NCBI RefSeq assembly: GCF_021310995.1 | Contig: NZ_CP054150.1 | Coordinates: 1,674,001 to 1,738,000, forward strand | Reading direction: 5' to 3' | Length of the DNA stretch: 64,000 nt | DNA from: Agrobacterium vaccinii | GTDB lineage: Bacteria > Pseudomonadota > Alphaproteobacteria > Rhizobiales > Rhizobiaceae | Shown here: in pieces, positions 36,632 through 44,355 of the stretch | How positions within the stretch are numbered: position 1 is the stretch's first letter | How the letters are laid out: each line of letters opens with the position of its first letter | Made by a program: the position numbers and the translations under genes | The notes under the pieces: generated by a model | Databases searched by the model: none | What the model was told of the DNA's origin: nothing | What the model saw: only the letters and a program-made list of their open reading frames with translations

Positions 36632-37903
36632 TTGACGGAAGCGGGTAAAAACCTGGCCTTTGGCAAAAAGCGCCAGCAGCACGTCCTCATTCTGGCGAGT
36701 GGCGAAAAGGTTCGCCACATCACCATCCGCCCCTGGCTAGCGGCAACGGCACTGTGCCTCGCGGGCCTCCTCAGCGTCGGTTACATCGGCTCCACGGCCT
36801 ATCTGATTTTGCGGGATGATCTGGTCGGCGCTACGATTGCCCGCCAGTCCCGCATTCAGCGCGAATATGAAGACCGAATTGCCGCGTTGCGCGCGCAAGT
36901 GGACCGCGTCACATCCAAACAGCTTCTTGACCAGCAAGTGGTGGAGCGCAAGGTCGAGAAGCTTCTGGAACAGCAGAACGCCCTCACCTCACGCCACGGT
37001 CGCATGAGCGAGTTGCTCGAACGGGCCGAGAAATCCGGCCTGTCCGAAACGCCGGTCGAGAGCCGCCCCGTCAATGCCTATTCCGCAGACAAACGTGCCA
37101 GCCTGTCTGGCGCTTCCAGCGCAATCGAACACCTGATGGCCCCGCCATCGTCGGCAACCGCCCTCAAGGGCAGCCTCGGTTACGGCACCAGAAGCGACAA
37201 ACTCTCCGAACGCAGCCTTGCCAAAATGGTCGCTTCGCTGAGCGAGGTCGAAAACGATCAGTTAAGCCGAATCGCTTCGCTGACCACGGGTGCAGCCAGC
37301 AAGGCAAACGCCATGGCGGATATCATCCGCAGCACCGGCATCAAGATCGATGACAAATCGAGTGAAAATATCGGCGGCCCCTTTGTCGAGCCGATGACAG
37401 CCAGCGCCGAAACTTTCGAGACATCGCTGAGCAATCTAGACGACGCCCTGAACCGTCTGGAAAGCGTGCGCGGCGCAGCCGTGGCACTTCCTTTCGGCAA
37501 CCCTGCCCCCGGTCGCGAGATATCCAGCCGATTCGGTAACCGGATCGATCCCTTCCTCGGACGCCTCGCGTTGCATGCCGGTGTGGATTTCGTCGCCGAA
37601 ACGGGCGCCGACGTCCACACGACAGGTGCCGGAACGGTGATTAGCGCCGGATTTTCCGGAGGTTACGGCAATATGGTCGAGGTCGATCACGGCAAGGGCA
37701 TCACCACCCGCTATGGCCACATGTCACAAATTCTGGTCAAGGAAGGCGACAAGGTCGCGCTGGGTGATGTCCTCGGAAAAGCCGGCAGTACCGGTCGTTC
37801 GACAGGCCCGCATGTGCATTACGAAGTACGCCTGAATGACAATCCGGTCGATCCGATGCGGTTTCTGGTTGCCGGAACAGAGCTAAAAACCTATCTTCAA
37901 TAA
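36632..37903 (+). CDS. M23-family peptidoglycan peptidase, membrane-anchored
   Basis: The 423-residue protein has an N-terminal membrane helix (about 35-60), an extended coiled coil (about 70-120), and a C-terminal LytM/M23 domain with HAGVDF and HVHYEVR zinc-ligand motifs intact, so it should be an active endopeptidase cutting peptidoglycan cross-links in the periplasm. Rhizobial M23 proteins with this layout take part in polar wall growth; that link is inference. The start is TTG 36632 behind a strong GGAGG. Confidence 0.9.
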   Translation: MTEAGKNLAFGKKRQQHVLILASGEKVRHITIRPWLAATALCLAGLLSVGYIGSTAYLILRDDLVGATIARQSRIQREYEDRIAALRAQVDRVTSKQLLDQQVVERKVEKLLEQQNALTSRHGRMSELLERAEKSGLSETPVESRPVNAYSADKRASLSGASSAIEHLMAPPSSATALKGSLGYGTRSDKLSERSLAKMVASLSEVENDQLSRIASLTTGAASKANAMADIIRSTGIKIDDKSSENIGGPFVEPMTASAETFETSLSNLDDALNRLESVRGAAVALPFGNPAPGREISSRFGNRIDPFLGRLALHAGVDFVAETGADVHTTGAGTVISAGFSGGYGNMVEVDHGKGITTRYGHMSQILVKEGDKVALGDVLGKAGSTGRSTGPHVHYEVRLNDNPVDPMRFLVAGTELKTYLQ

Positions 37904-38064
37904 AACAGTCGCCAATGCGCGGCTTGGTTATTGATACCGATACAATTGCCAGTCTCACTGCAATCAGTGCGGCAAGCTGTATTATTTTGGGATAAATCCC
38001 TGTTTCCTTGACTTTCTTGCCAATTCGGCCTATTCCGCCGCTACCGGTCTGCGGCGTCGCCGTT

Positions 38065-39609
38065 ATGACAGCTAAGTGTTCTTTTCGAACCAACACGGAA
38101 ACAGTTTTTCCTTTGACAACATTCTCTGATCTTGGCCTGAGCCAAAAAGTTCTTTCTGCTATCGAAAGTGCCGGCTACACGACACCGACACCTATTCAAG
38201 AAGGTGCGATCCCGCCAGCGCTGGAACGACGCGACATCTGCGGCATCGCGCAAACGGGTACGGGAAAGACCGCATCCTTCGTGCTGCCGATGCTGACCCT
38301 TCTCGAAAAAGGCCGTGCGCGCGCAAGAATGCCGCGAACCCTCATTCTGGAGCCGACGCGCGAACTCGCGGCGCAGGTTGCTGAGAACTTCGAGAAATAC
38401 GGCAAGAATCACAAGCTCAACGTGGCTCTCCTCATCGGCGGCGTGTCCTTCGATGAACAGGACCGCAAGCTGGAGCGCGGCGCAGACGTTCTGATCTGCA
38501 CCCCTGGCCGCCTGCTGGACCATTGCGAACGTGGCAAGCTGTTGATGACTGGCGTCGAAATCCTCGTGATCGACGAAGCCGACCGCATGCTCGACATGGG
38601 CTTCATTCCCGATATCGAACGTATCGCGAAGATGATTCCCTTCACGCGTCAGACGCTGTTCTTCTCGGCCACCATGCCGCCAGAAATTCAGAAGCTGGCC
38701 GACCGCTTCCTGCAGAACCCGGTTCGCATCGAAGTGGCCAAGCCGTCTTCGACCGCGAAGACCGTGACGCAGCGCATCGTCGCCACGCACGACAAGGATT
38801 ACGAGAAGCGCGCCATTCTGCGCGATCTCATAAACGCTCAGACGGAACTCAAGAACGCGATCATCTTCTGCAACCGCAAGAAAGATGTCGCCGATCTGTT
38901 CCGTTCGCTGGAACGTCACGGCTTCTCGGTCGGCGCTCTGCATGGCGACATGGACCAGAACTCGCGCACCAAGATGTTGGCGGGCTTCAAGGATAACCAG
39001 ATCACCCTGCTCGTCGCTTCCGACGTTGCAGCACGCGGTCTCGACATTCCCGACGTCAGTCACGTCTTCAACTTCGACGTTCCGATCCATGCGGAAGACT
39101 ATGTCCACCGCATCGGTCGCACGGGCCGCGCTGGCCGCTCCGGTGCTGCATTTACCCTGGTCAACCGTCGTGACACCAAGTATCTGGACGCCATCGAAAA
39201 GCTGATCGGTGAAAAGATCGAGTGGCTGAGCGGCGACCTGACCGAACTGCCCGCCCCGATGGAAAGCTTTGCTGCCGAGCGCCCGCGCCGTGGCAAGGAA
39301 AAGGAACCACGGGGCCGTGGCCGCGACAGAAATCGTCGCGAAGCCGCACCACAGATAGAAGTCGAAGAAAAGATCATTCAGCCAGCCGCCATCGTTGAAG
39401 TTGCGGCAAACGGAGGCGAAAAGTTGAAGGCAGAGCGCAAGCAAGAAAGAGCACCTCGCAATTTCGAGCGGAACCACAACACGACGCCTCCCGCAAACGA
39501 CGATAATCGCCGTCGTCACTACCGTGATTACGACGATGGCCCGACACCAGTCGGCTTCGGCGATGACATCCCTGCGTTCATGCTGATCGTGGCAAGCGCG
39601 AAAGCCTGA
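38065..39609 (+). CDS. DEAD-box RNA helicase, RhlE type
   Basis: The protein (514 residues from ATG 38065, fewer if TTG 38113 is used) has all DEAD-box motifs: Q motif (TPTPIQEGAIP), AQTGTGKT, PTRELAAQV, TPGRLLDH, DEADRMLDMGF, FSATMP, FCNRKKDV, ARGLDIPDV and HRIGRTGRAGR. The C-terminal ~130 residues are Arg/Glu/Asn-rich and disordered, as in RhlE helicases of ribosome assembly and cold adaptation. Homology starts at TTFSDLGL, which favours TTG 38113, but neither start has a good ribosome site. The Nudix gene starts 1 base after its stop. Confidence 0.92.
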   Translation: MTAKCSFRTNTETVFPLTTFSDLGLSQKVLSAIESAGYTTPTPIQEGAIPPALERRDICGIAQTGTGKTASFVLPMLTLLEKGRARARMPRTLILEPTRELAAQVAENFEKYGKNHKLNVALLIGGVSFDEQDRKLERGADVLICTPGRLLDHCERGKLLMTGVEILVIDEADRMLDMGFIPDIERIAKMIPFTRQTLFFSATMPPEIQKLADRFLQNPVRIEVAKPSSTAKTVTQRIVATHDKDYEKRAILRDLINAQTELKNAIIFCNRKKDVADLFRSLERHGFSVGALHGDMDQNSRTKMLAGFKDNQITLLVASDVAARGLDIPDVSHVFNFDVPIHAEDYVHRIGRTGRAGRSGAAFTLVNRRDTKYLDAIEKLIGEKIEWLSGDLTELPAPMESFAAERPRRGKEKEPRGRGRDRNRREAAPQIEVEEKIIQPAAIVEVAANGGEKLKAERKQERAPRNFERNHNTTPPANDDNRRRHYRDYDDGPTPVGFGDDIPAFMLIVASAKA

Positions 39610-39610
39610 T

Positions 39611-40027
39611 ATGAAACCCGGCACTCATTTTCCGGGTGTCGGTTCCGGCCTCGTCATTGAACGGGACGGAAAGGTGCTGCTCTACAAGCGGGTCAATCCG
39701 CCCGAAGCAGGCCACTGGAACATCGTCGGCGGCAAGGTGGACCATATGGAGCCCGCCGCCACAGCCGCCAAGCGCGAGGCCGAAGAAGAAACCGGCCTTG
39801 CCATCGGCGATGTGACATTCCTTTGCATCAGCGAACAGATCATTCCCGAAGATGGACAGCACTGGCTGTCGCTCATCTATCTGGCTCGCAACGTGAAGGG
39901 CGAACCGAGCCTGACAGAGCCCGATAAATTATCAGATATGGGCTGGTTCGACATGGATGACGCCCCGCAGCCACTGTCGCTTTTCGCACAGGATGCGTTC
40001 CGCCATCTGCGCAAGCGGAGCGCGTGA
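39611..40027 (+). CDS. Nudix hydrolase
   Basis: The 138-residue protein carries a full Nudix box (GKVDHMEPAATAAKREAEEE followed by TGL), with all catalytic glutamates. It is MutT-like in size and probably hydrolyses a nucleoside diphosphate derivative. It starts one base after the helicase stop, so the two are likely translationally coupled. The substrate cannot be told from sequence. Confidence 0.92.
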   Translation: MKPGTHFPGVGSGLVIERDGKVLLYKRVNPPEAGHWNIVGGKVDHMEPAATAAKREAEEETGLAIGDVTFLCISEQIIPEDGQHWLSLIYLARNVKGEPSLTEPDKLSDMGWFDMDDAPQPLSLFAQDAFRHLRKRSA

Positions 40028-40163
40028 GGGTCACGGAGCCCCTACATTGCTGAAAATACGCCAAAATTCGTCCTGCTAGCGCCTTTTCGAAAGCATTGCC
40101 TCTTTTGTAAACGGTTCTGTGTCGATAAACATCGCAGGACAGGAAGAGGACAACAGCCGCCCG

Positions 40164-41237
40164 ATGCCATTATTTCGCCTGCTCATCATTGCTGCCAGTG
40201 TCACCTTTGCCGGCACAGCAAGTGCCGCCACCATCGGTGTCGTCGCGCCGCAGAATGGTGCCTATGAGATGCTGGGCCTACAAATTCGCCAGGGCGTGAA
40301 GATCGCAGCGGCCAAGGCTGGCCTCGATGTCATGGAAATTCACGAAAGCTGCGAAGAAGGCAGCGGTGGCGCGATAGCCGATGGGCTGGTCGCGGCCAAA
40401 GTCAGCGTTGTCATCGGCTTTCTGTGCACAGAGACGTTGCAGGACGCCCTGCCGACGCTCAAGAATGCAGCCATTCCCGCCATCACCCTGTCCAGCCGCG
40501 CCTCCGGCCTGATGGAAGACACGTTGAAGCGTGGCTTGCCACTGTTTCGTCTCGGCCCATCCGATGCTGCCGAGTCCGACGCTGCCATCGAGGTCATGCT
40601 GCGGGACTGGAAAGGCCACTCCTTCGGCCTCATCGATGACGGCACGATCTACAGCCGCGAACTCGTGGATCGCATTCGCACCAGGCTGGAAGAATCCGGC
40701 CTGAAGCCGACCTTCACAGATACCATGCGCCCGTCACAGGAGCAGCAGGTTGCGCTGGTCAGGCGTCTCAGCCGCACCGGCATCACCCATGCCTTCATCG
40801 CCGCCGAGCGCAATGATGTCGCCACTGTCGCCCGCGACGTGGCCGCCGAGAAGGCTACGCTGACCATTATGTCCGGTGACACGATGAGAGCGGCCAACAG
40901 CCCCGTCGCCTTGCAGCCGGGCGTCCTTGCCATCACCACGCCGGATTATGCCGCTCTGCCATCTGCCGCCGAGGCGGTGAAGGAATTGCGGGCCGCCAAT
41001 GTGGAGCCCGAGGGCTATGTTCTGCCAGCATTCGCCGCGACGCAGATCACCGCAAAGCTGAACGAGTTGGTAGAAGCGCAGGACAAGCCCGCGCCGACGC
41101 TGATGATCGGCACGCCGTTTGACACCGCGATTGGCCAGATCACCTTCACCGACCGCCACGAGCTTCAGGCCAATCTTTACCGCTTGCAGCAGTGGAACGG
41201 CACAGCCTTCGTTCCTGTGGACCGCGCAGAACGCTGA
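40164..41237 (+). CDS. Periplasmic branched-chain-amino-acid-type ABC substrate-binding protein
   Basis: The 357-residue protein has a signal peptide (cut near ASAAT) and a type I periplasmic-binding fold of the LivK/Peripla_BP_6 class: IGVVAPQNGAYEMLG at the N terminus, VVIGFLCTETLQDALP, and LVRRLSRTGITHAFIAAERNDV. No permease or ATPase gene adjoins, so it is an orphan receptor or serves a transporter elsewhere. The start at 40164 is chosen for the signal peptide; a GTG at 40119 would add 15 residues before it. Confidence 0.85.
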   Translation: MPLFRLLIIAASVTFAGTASAATIGVVAPQNGAYEMLGLQIRQGVKIAAAKAGLDVMEIHESCEEGSGGAIADGLVAAKVSVVIGFLCTETLQDALPTLKNAAIPAITLSSRASGLMEDTLKRGLPLFRLGPSDAAESDAAIEVMLRDWKGHSFGLIDDGTIYSRELVDRIRTRLEESGLKPTFTDTMRPSQEQQVALVRRLSRTGITHAFIAAERNDVATVARDVAAEKATLTIMSGDTMRAANSPVALQPGVLAITTPDYAALPSAAEAVKELRAANVEPEGYVLPAFAATQITAKLNELVEAQDKPAPTLMIGTPFDTAIGQITFTDRHELQANLYRLQQWNGTAFVPVDRAER

Positions 41238-41368
41238 CCACAATTGCCCAGGCGGTGATTGTTGATCCCGCGCATCGGTGTTAAATGCCCGCCATAGGAG
41301 ATCGACGGCAAATGAGGCTTCCGGCCTCGGGTCGCGATTTCGCATTCTTGTTTCAGGAGCTTTTGCAG

Positions 41369-42046
41369 ATGACACTCCCCGTCAGAATTGCCCCCTCCAT
41401 CCTTGCTGCCAATTTTGCGAAACTCGGTCAGGAAGTCTCCGATGTCACGGCGGCGGGTGCCGACTGGATTCATCTGGATGTGATGGACGGACATTTCGTG
41501 CCGAACATCTCCTTTGGCCCTGATGTGATCAAGGCGCTGCGCCCGCACAGTGAAGCGTTCTTCGATTGTCACCTGATGATCGCCCCCGCCGATCCCTATC
41601 TCGAAGCCTTCGCCAAGGCTGGGTGTGATGGCATCACCGTTCATGCCGAAGCGGGTGCGCATTTGCACCGCTCGCTGCAAACCATCCGCGCGCTCGGCAA
41701 GAAGGTCGGCGTCACGCTCAATCCGGCAACGCCGCTGTCGGTTCTGGAAAACGTGCTCGATGATGTCGATCTCATCCTCATCATGAGCGTCAATCCCGGC
41801 TTCGGCGGCCAGAAGTTCATTCCCGCCATGCTGGACAAGATCCGCGCCGCCAAGGCGATGATCGGCGACCGTCCTATCGAGCTTGAAGTCGATGGCGGCA
41901 TCACCATCGACACGGCAGGCAGCGCCATTGCCGCAGGCGCAAACGTGCTGGTCGCCGGTTCTGCCATCTTCAAGGGCGACGGCACGGAAGACTATCGCAA
42001 GATGGTCAGCGCCGTCAGAACCGCTGCAGAAAAAGGCCGCGCCTGA
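41369..42046 (+). CDS. rpe: Ribulose-phosphate 3-epimerase
   Basis: The 225-residue TIM-barrel enzyme has [32 protein letters not shown] (metal-binding His/Asp), [16 protein letters not shown] and LEVDGGI. It interconverts ribulose 5-phosphate and xylulose 5-phosphate in the pentose phosphate pathway. CAGGAG lies nine bases before ATG 41369. Its product pool supplies PRPP, but proximity to purB may be chance. Confidence 0.96.
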   Translation: MTLPVRIAPSILAANFAKLGQEVSDVTAAGADWIHLDVMDGHFVPNISFGPDVIKALRPHSEAFFDCHLMIAPADPYLEAFAKAGCDGITVHAEAGAHLHRSLQTIRALGKKVGVTLNPATPLSVLENVLDDVDLILIMSVNPGFGGQKFIPAMLDKIRAAKAMIGDRPIELEVDGGITIDTAGSAIAAGANVLVAGSAIFKGDGTEDYRKMVSAVRTAAEKGRA

Positions 42047-42170
42047 CCTTCGTCTCAAGCGGCGGCCCTGCCCTGCCACCGCTTAACCCTCACACGCGCT
42101 ATGCGTTGAGATTATCGGGACACTTTGCTAAAGGGGCAGAAATATTCCTTCCTGAGAGAAAGTCATTGCT

Positions 42171-43478
42171 ATGATCCCTCGTTATTCCCGACCGGAAATG
42201 GTCGCAATCTGGTCGCCGGAAACAAAATTCCGCATCTGGTTCGAAATCGAGGCGCATGCCTGCGACGCGCTGGCGGAAATCGGCGTCATCCCCAAGGATG
42301 CGGCCAAGACCATCTGGGAAAAGGGCGGCGCTGCGGAATTCGATGTCGCGCGCATCGATGAAATCGAAGCCGTGACCAAGCATGACGTCATCGCCTTCCT
42401 CACCCACCTGGCGGAATTCGTCGGCCCCGACAGTCGCTTCATCCACCAGGGCATGACATCTTCAGACGTGCTGGACACCACGCTGAACATCCAGCTCGTG
42501 CGCGCAGCCGATCTGCTGATCGCCGATATGGACCGCGTTCTCGCAGCGCTCAAGACCCGCGCATTCGAACACAAGGACACGGTTCGCATCGGTCGCAGCC
42601 ACGGCATCCATGCCGAGCCGACGACGATGGGCCTGACCTTTGCCCGCTTCTATGCCGAGATGGACCGCAACCGTGCCCGCCTCGTCAACGCTCGCGCAGA
42701 AATCGCAACCGGTGCCATTTCCGGCGCTGTCGGCACATTCGCCAATATCGATCCGTCCGTTGAAGAACACGTCTGCAAGGCGCTCGGTCTCGTACCGGAG
42801 CCCGTCTCCACGCAGGTCATCCCGCGTGACCGTCACGCCATGTTCTTTGCAACGCTGGGCGTCATTGCCTCGTCCATCGAAAACGTCGCCATCGAAATCC
42901 GCCACATGCAGCGCACCGAGGTTCTGGAAGCCGAAGAGTTCTTCTCTCCCGGCCAGAAGGGCTCGTCGGCCATGCCGCACAAGCGCAACCCGGTGCTGAC
43001 CGAAAACCTCACCGGCCTTGCGCGTCTGGTTCGCATGTCTGTCGTTCCGGCCATGGAAAACGTTGCCCTGTGGCACGAGCGCGATATCAGCCACTCCTCC
43101 GTAGAACGCGCTATCGGCCCCGACACGACGATCACGCTCGATTTTGCGCTGAACCGTCTGGCTGGCGTCATCGAAAAGCTGGTGATCTACCCCGACAACA
43201 TGCTCAAGAACATGAACAAGTTCCGCGGCCTCGTTCACTCCCAGCGCGTTCTTCTGGCACTGACGCAGGCTGGCGTTTCGCGTGAGGACAGCTATCGTCT
43301 CGTCCAGCGCAACGCCATGCGCGTCTGGGAAGAAGGCAAGGACTTCCTGGAAGAGCTGCTTGCCGACGAAGAAGTCCGCGCCGCGCTGCCAGAAGAAAAA
43401 ATCCGCGAGAAGTTCGATCTGGGCTATCACACCAAGCATGTGGACACGATTTTCAATCGCGTGTTCGGCAAGGGTTAA
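42171..43478 (+). CDS. purB: Adenylosuccinate lyase
   Basis: The 435-residue protein has the lyase signature SSAMPHKRNP, the catalytic GMTSSDVLDT loop and RSHGIHAEPTT. It acts twice in purine synthesis: SAICAR to AICAR plus fumarate, and adenylosuccinate to AMP. It is monocistronic by appearance; a palindromic repeat lies just downstream. purC, whose product is its substrate, starts about 4 kb away. Confidence 0.97.
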   Translation: MIPRYSRPEMVAIWSPETKFRIWFEIEAHACDALAEIGVIPKDAAKTIWEKGGAAEFDVARIDEIEAVTKHDVIAFLTHLAEFVGPDSRFIHQGMTSSDVLDTTLNIQLVRAADLLIADMDRVLAALKTRAFEHKDTVRIGRSHGIHAEPTTMGLTFARFYAEMDRNRARLVNARAEIATGAISGAVGTFANIDPSVEEHVCKALGLVPEPVSTQVIPRDRHAMFFATLGVIASSIENVAIEIRHMQRTEVLEAEEFFSPGQKGSSAMPHKRNPVLTENLTGLARLVRMSVVPAMENVALWHERDISHSSVERAIGPDTTITLDFALNRLAGVIEKLVIYPDNMLKNMNKFRGLVHSQRVLLALTQAGVSREDSYRLVQRNAMRVWEEGKDFLEELLADEEVRAALPEEKIREKFDLGYHTKHVDTIFNRVFGKG

Positions 43479-43504
43479 AGGTCGAAAGACTTTCGTCCTT
43501 TCTT

Positions 43505-43593
43505 CCGTCATCCTCGGGCTTGTCCCGAGGATCTAATCACGCTTCTGCGGACGCGACGTGGGTAGATCCTCGGGACAAGCCCGAGGATGACGG
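43505..43593. repeat. Palindromic intergenic repeat, copy 1 (RIME-like)
   Basis: Two perfect 31-base inverted arms (43505-43535 and 43563-43593) flank a 27-base spacer. Each arm contains its own small hairpin (CCTCGGG-CTTGT-CCCGAGG on the left). A second, diverged copy lies at 58300-58385 with a nearly identical spacer. Elements like this are scattered in Rhizobiaceae genomes. Confidence 0.93.
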
Positions 43594-43663
43594 AGAGAGG
43601 ATTTACCGTCACTACACAAACCGCCACCTTGATTCCACCCACAATCACACCGAGATATGCGGC

Positions 43664-44236
43664 ATGAAAGCATCTGAAGCAGATATCCTCATCGTTCCCG
43701 GTTATACCAATTCCGGCCCTGAACACTGGCAAAGCCGCTGGCAGGAAAAGCTGTCCACGGCTCGTCGTGTCGAGCAGGCGGAGTGGACAAAGCCGGTCAA
43801 GGATGACTGGGTGGCGAAGCTGATCGAGGAAGTGAATGCCTGCACCAAGCCGGTCGTGCTGGTCGCGCACTCCCTCGGTGTGCCGACCGTTATGCACGCG
43901 CTGCCGCAGATCAAGGACAAGATCGCCGGTGCGATGTTCGTTGCCCCACCGGATGTGGCAAACCCGGATATTCGCCCGAAACATCTCATGACATTCGGGC
44001 CCTATCCCCGCGAACCACTCCCCTTCCCGACCATCACCATCGCCAGCCAGAACGACCCCTTCGGCACCTATGAGCATGCGGGCGATATCGCCAATGCCTG
44101 GGGCTCGACATTGATCGATGCGGGCATGTCCGGCCATATCAACACCGAGTCCGGTCATGGTCCGTGGCCGGAGGGTACGATGGTGTTTGCGCAGTTTATC
44201 AGCAAGCTGAAACCACCTGCCGGATTCACCAAGTAA
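43664..44236 (+). CDS. RBBP9/YdeN-family serine hydrolase
   Basis: The 190-residue alpha/beta hydrolase matches the RBBP9/YdeN family: ILIVPGYTNSGPEHWQSRW near the start, nucleophile in VLVAHSLGVPT, TIASQNDPFGTYEHA, and a late GHINTESGHGPWPEG with the catalytic histidine. Members are cytoplasmic serine hydrolases with unknown natural substrates. The open frame extends upstream into the palindromic repeat, but ATG 43664 is where family similarity begins. Confidence 0.9.
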   Translation: MKASEADILIVPGYTNSGPEHWQSRWQEKLSTARRVEQAEWTKPVKDDWVAKLIEEVNACTKPVVLVAHSLGVPTVMHALPQIKDKIAGAMFVAPPDVANPDIRPKHLMTFGPYPREPLPFPTITIASQNDPFGTYEHAGDIANAWGSTLIDAGMSGHINTESGHGPWPEGTMVFAQFISKLKPPAGFTK

Positions 44237-44355
44237 TTTCATTAGTTATTTCAAATATTTCACGACCCTAACTTGCGAAGCACATTTTTTTGCACGTCCC
44301 TTTTAACTGCGACTTAAGTCTGCGAGAATAGGGTGCGAATTGAGAGCGTACGCCC

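Noticed and set aside
38041..39624. 527-codon minus-strand open frame
   Set aside because: It is antisense to the DEAD-box helicase, whose motifs are complete.
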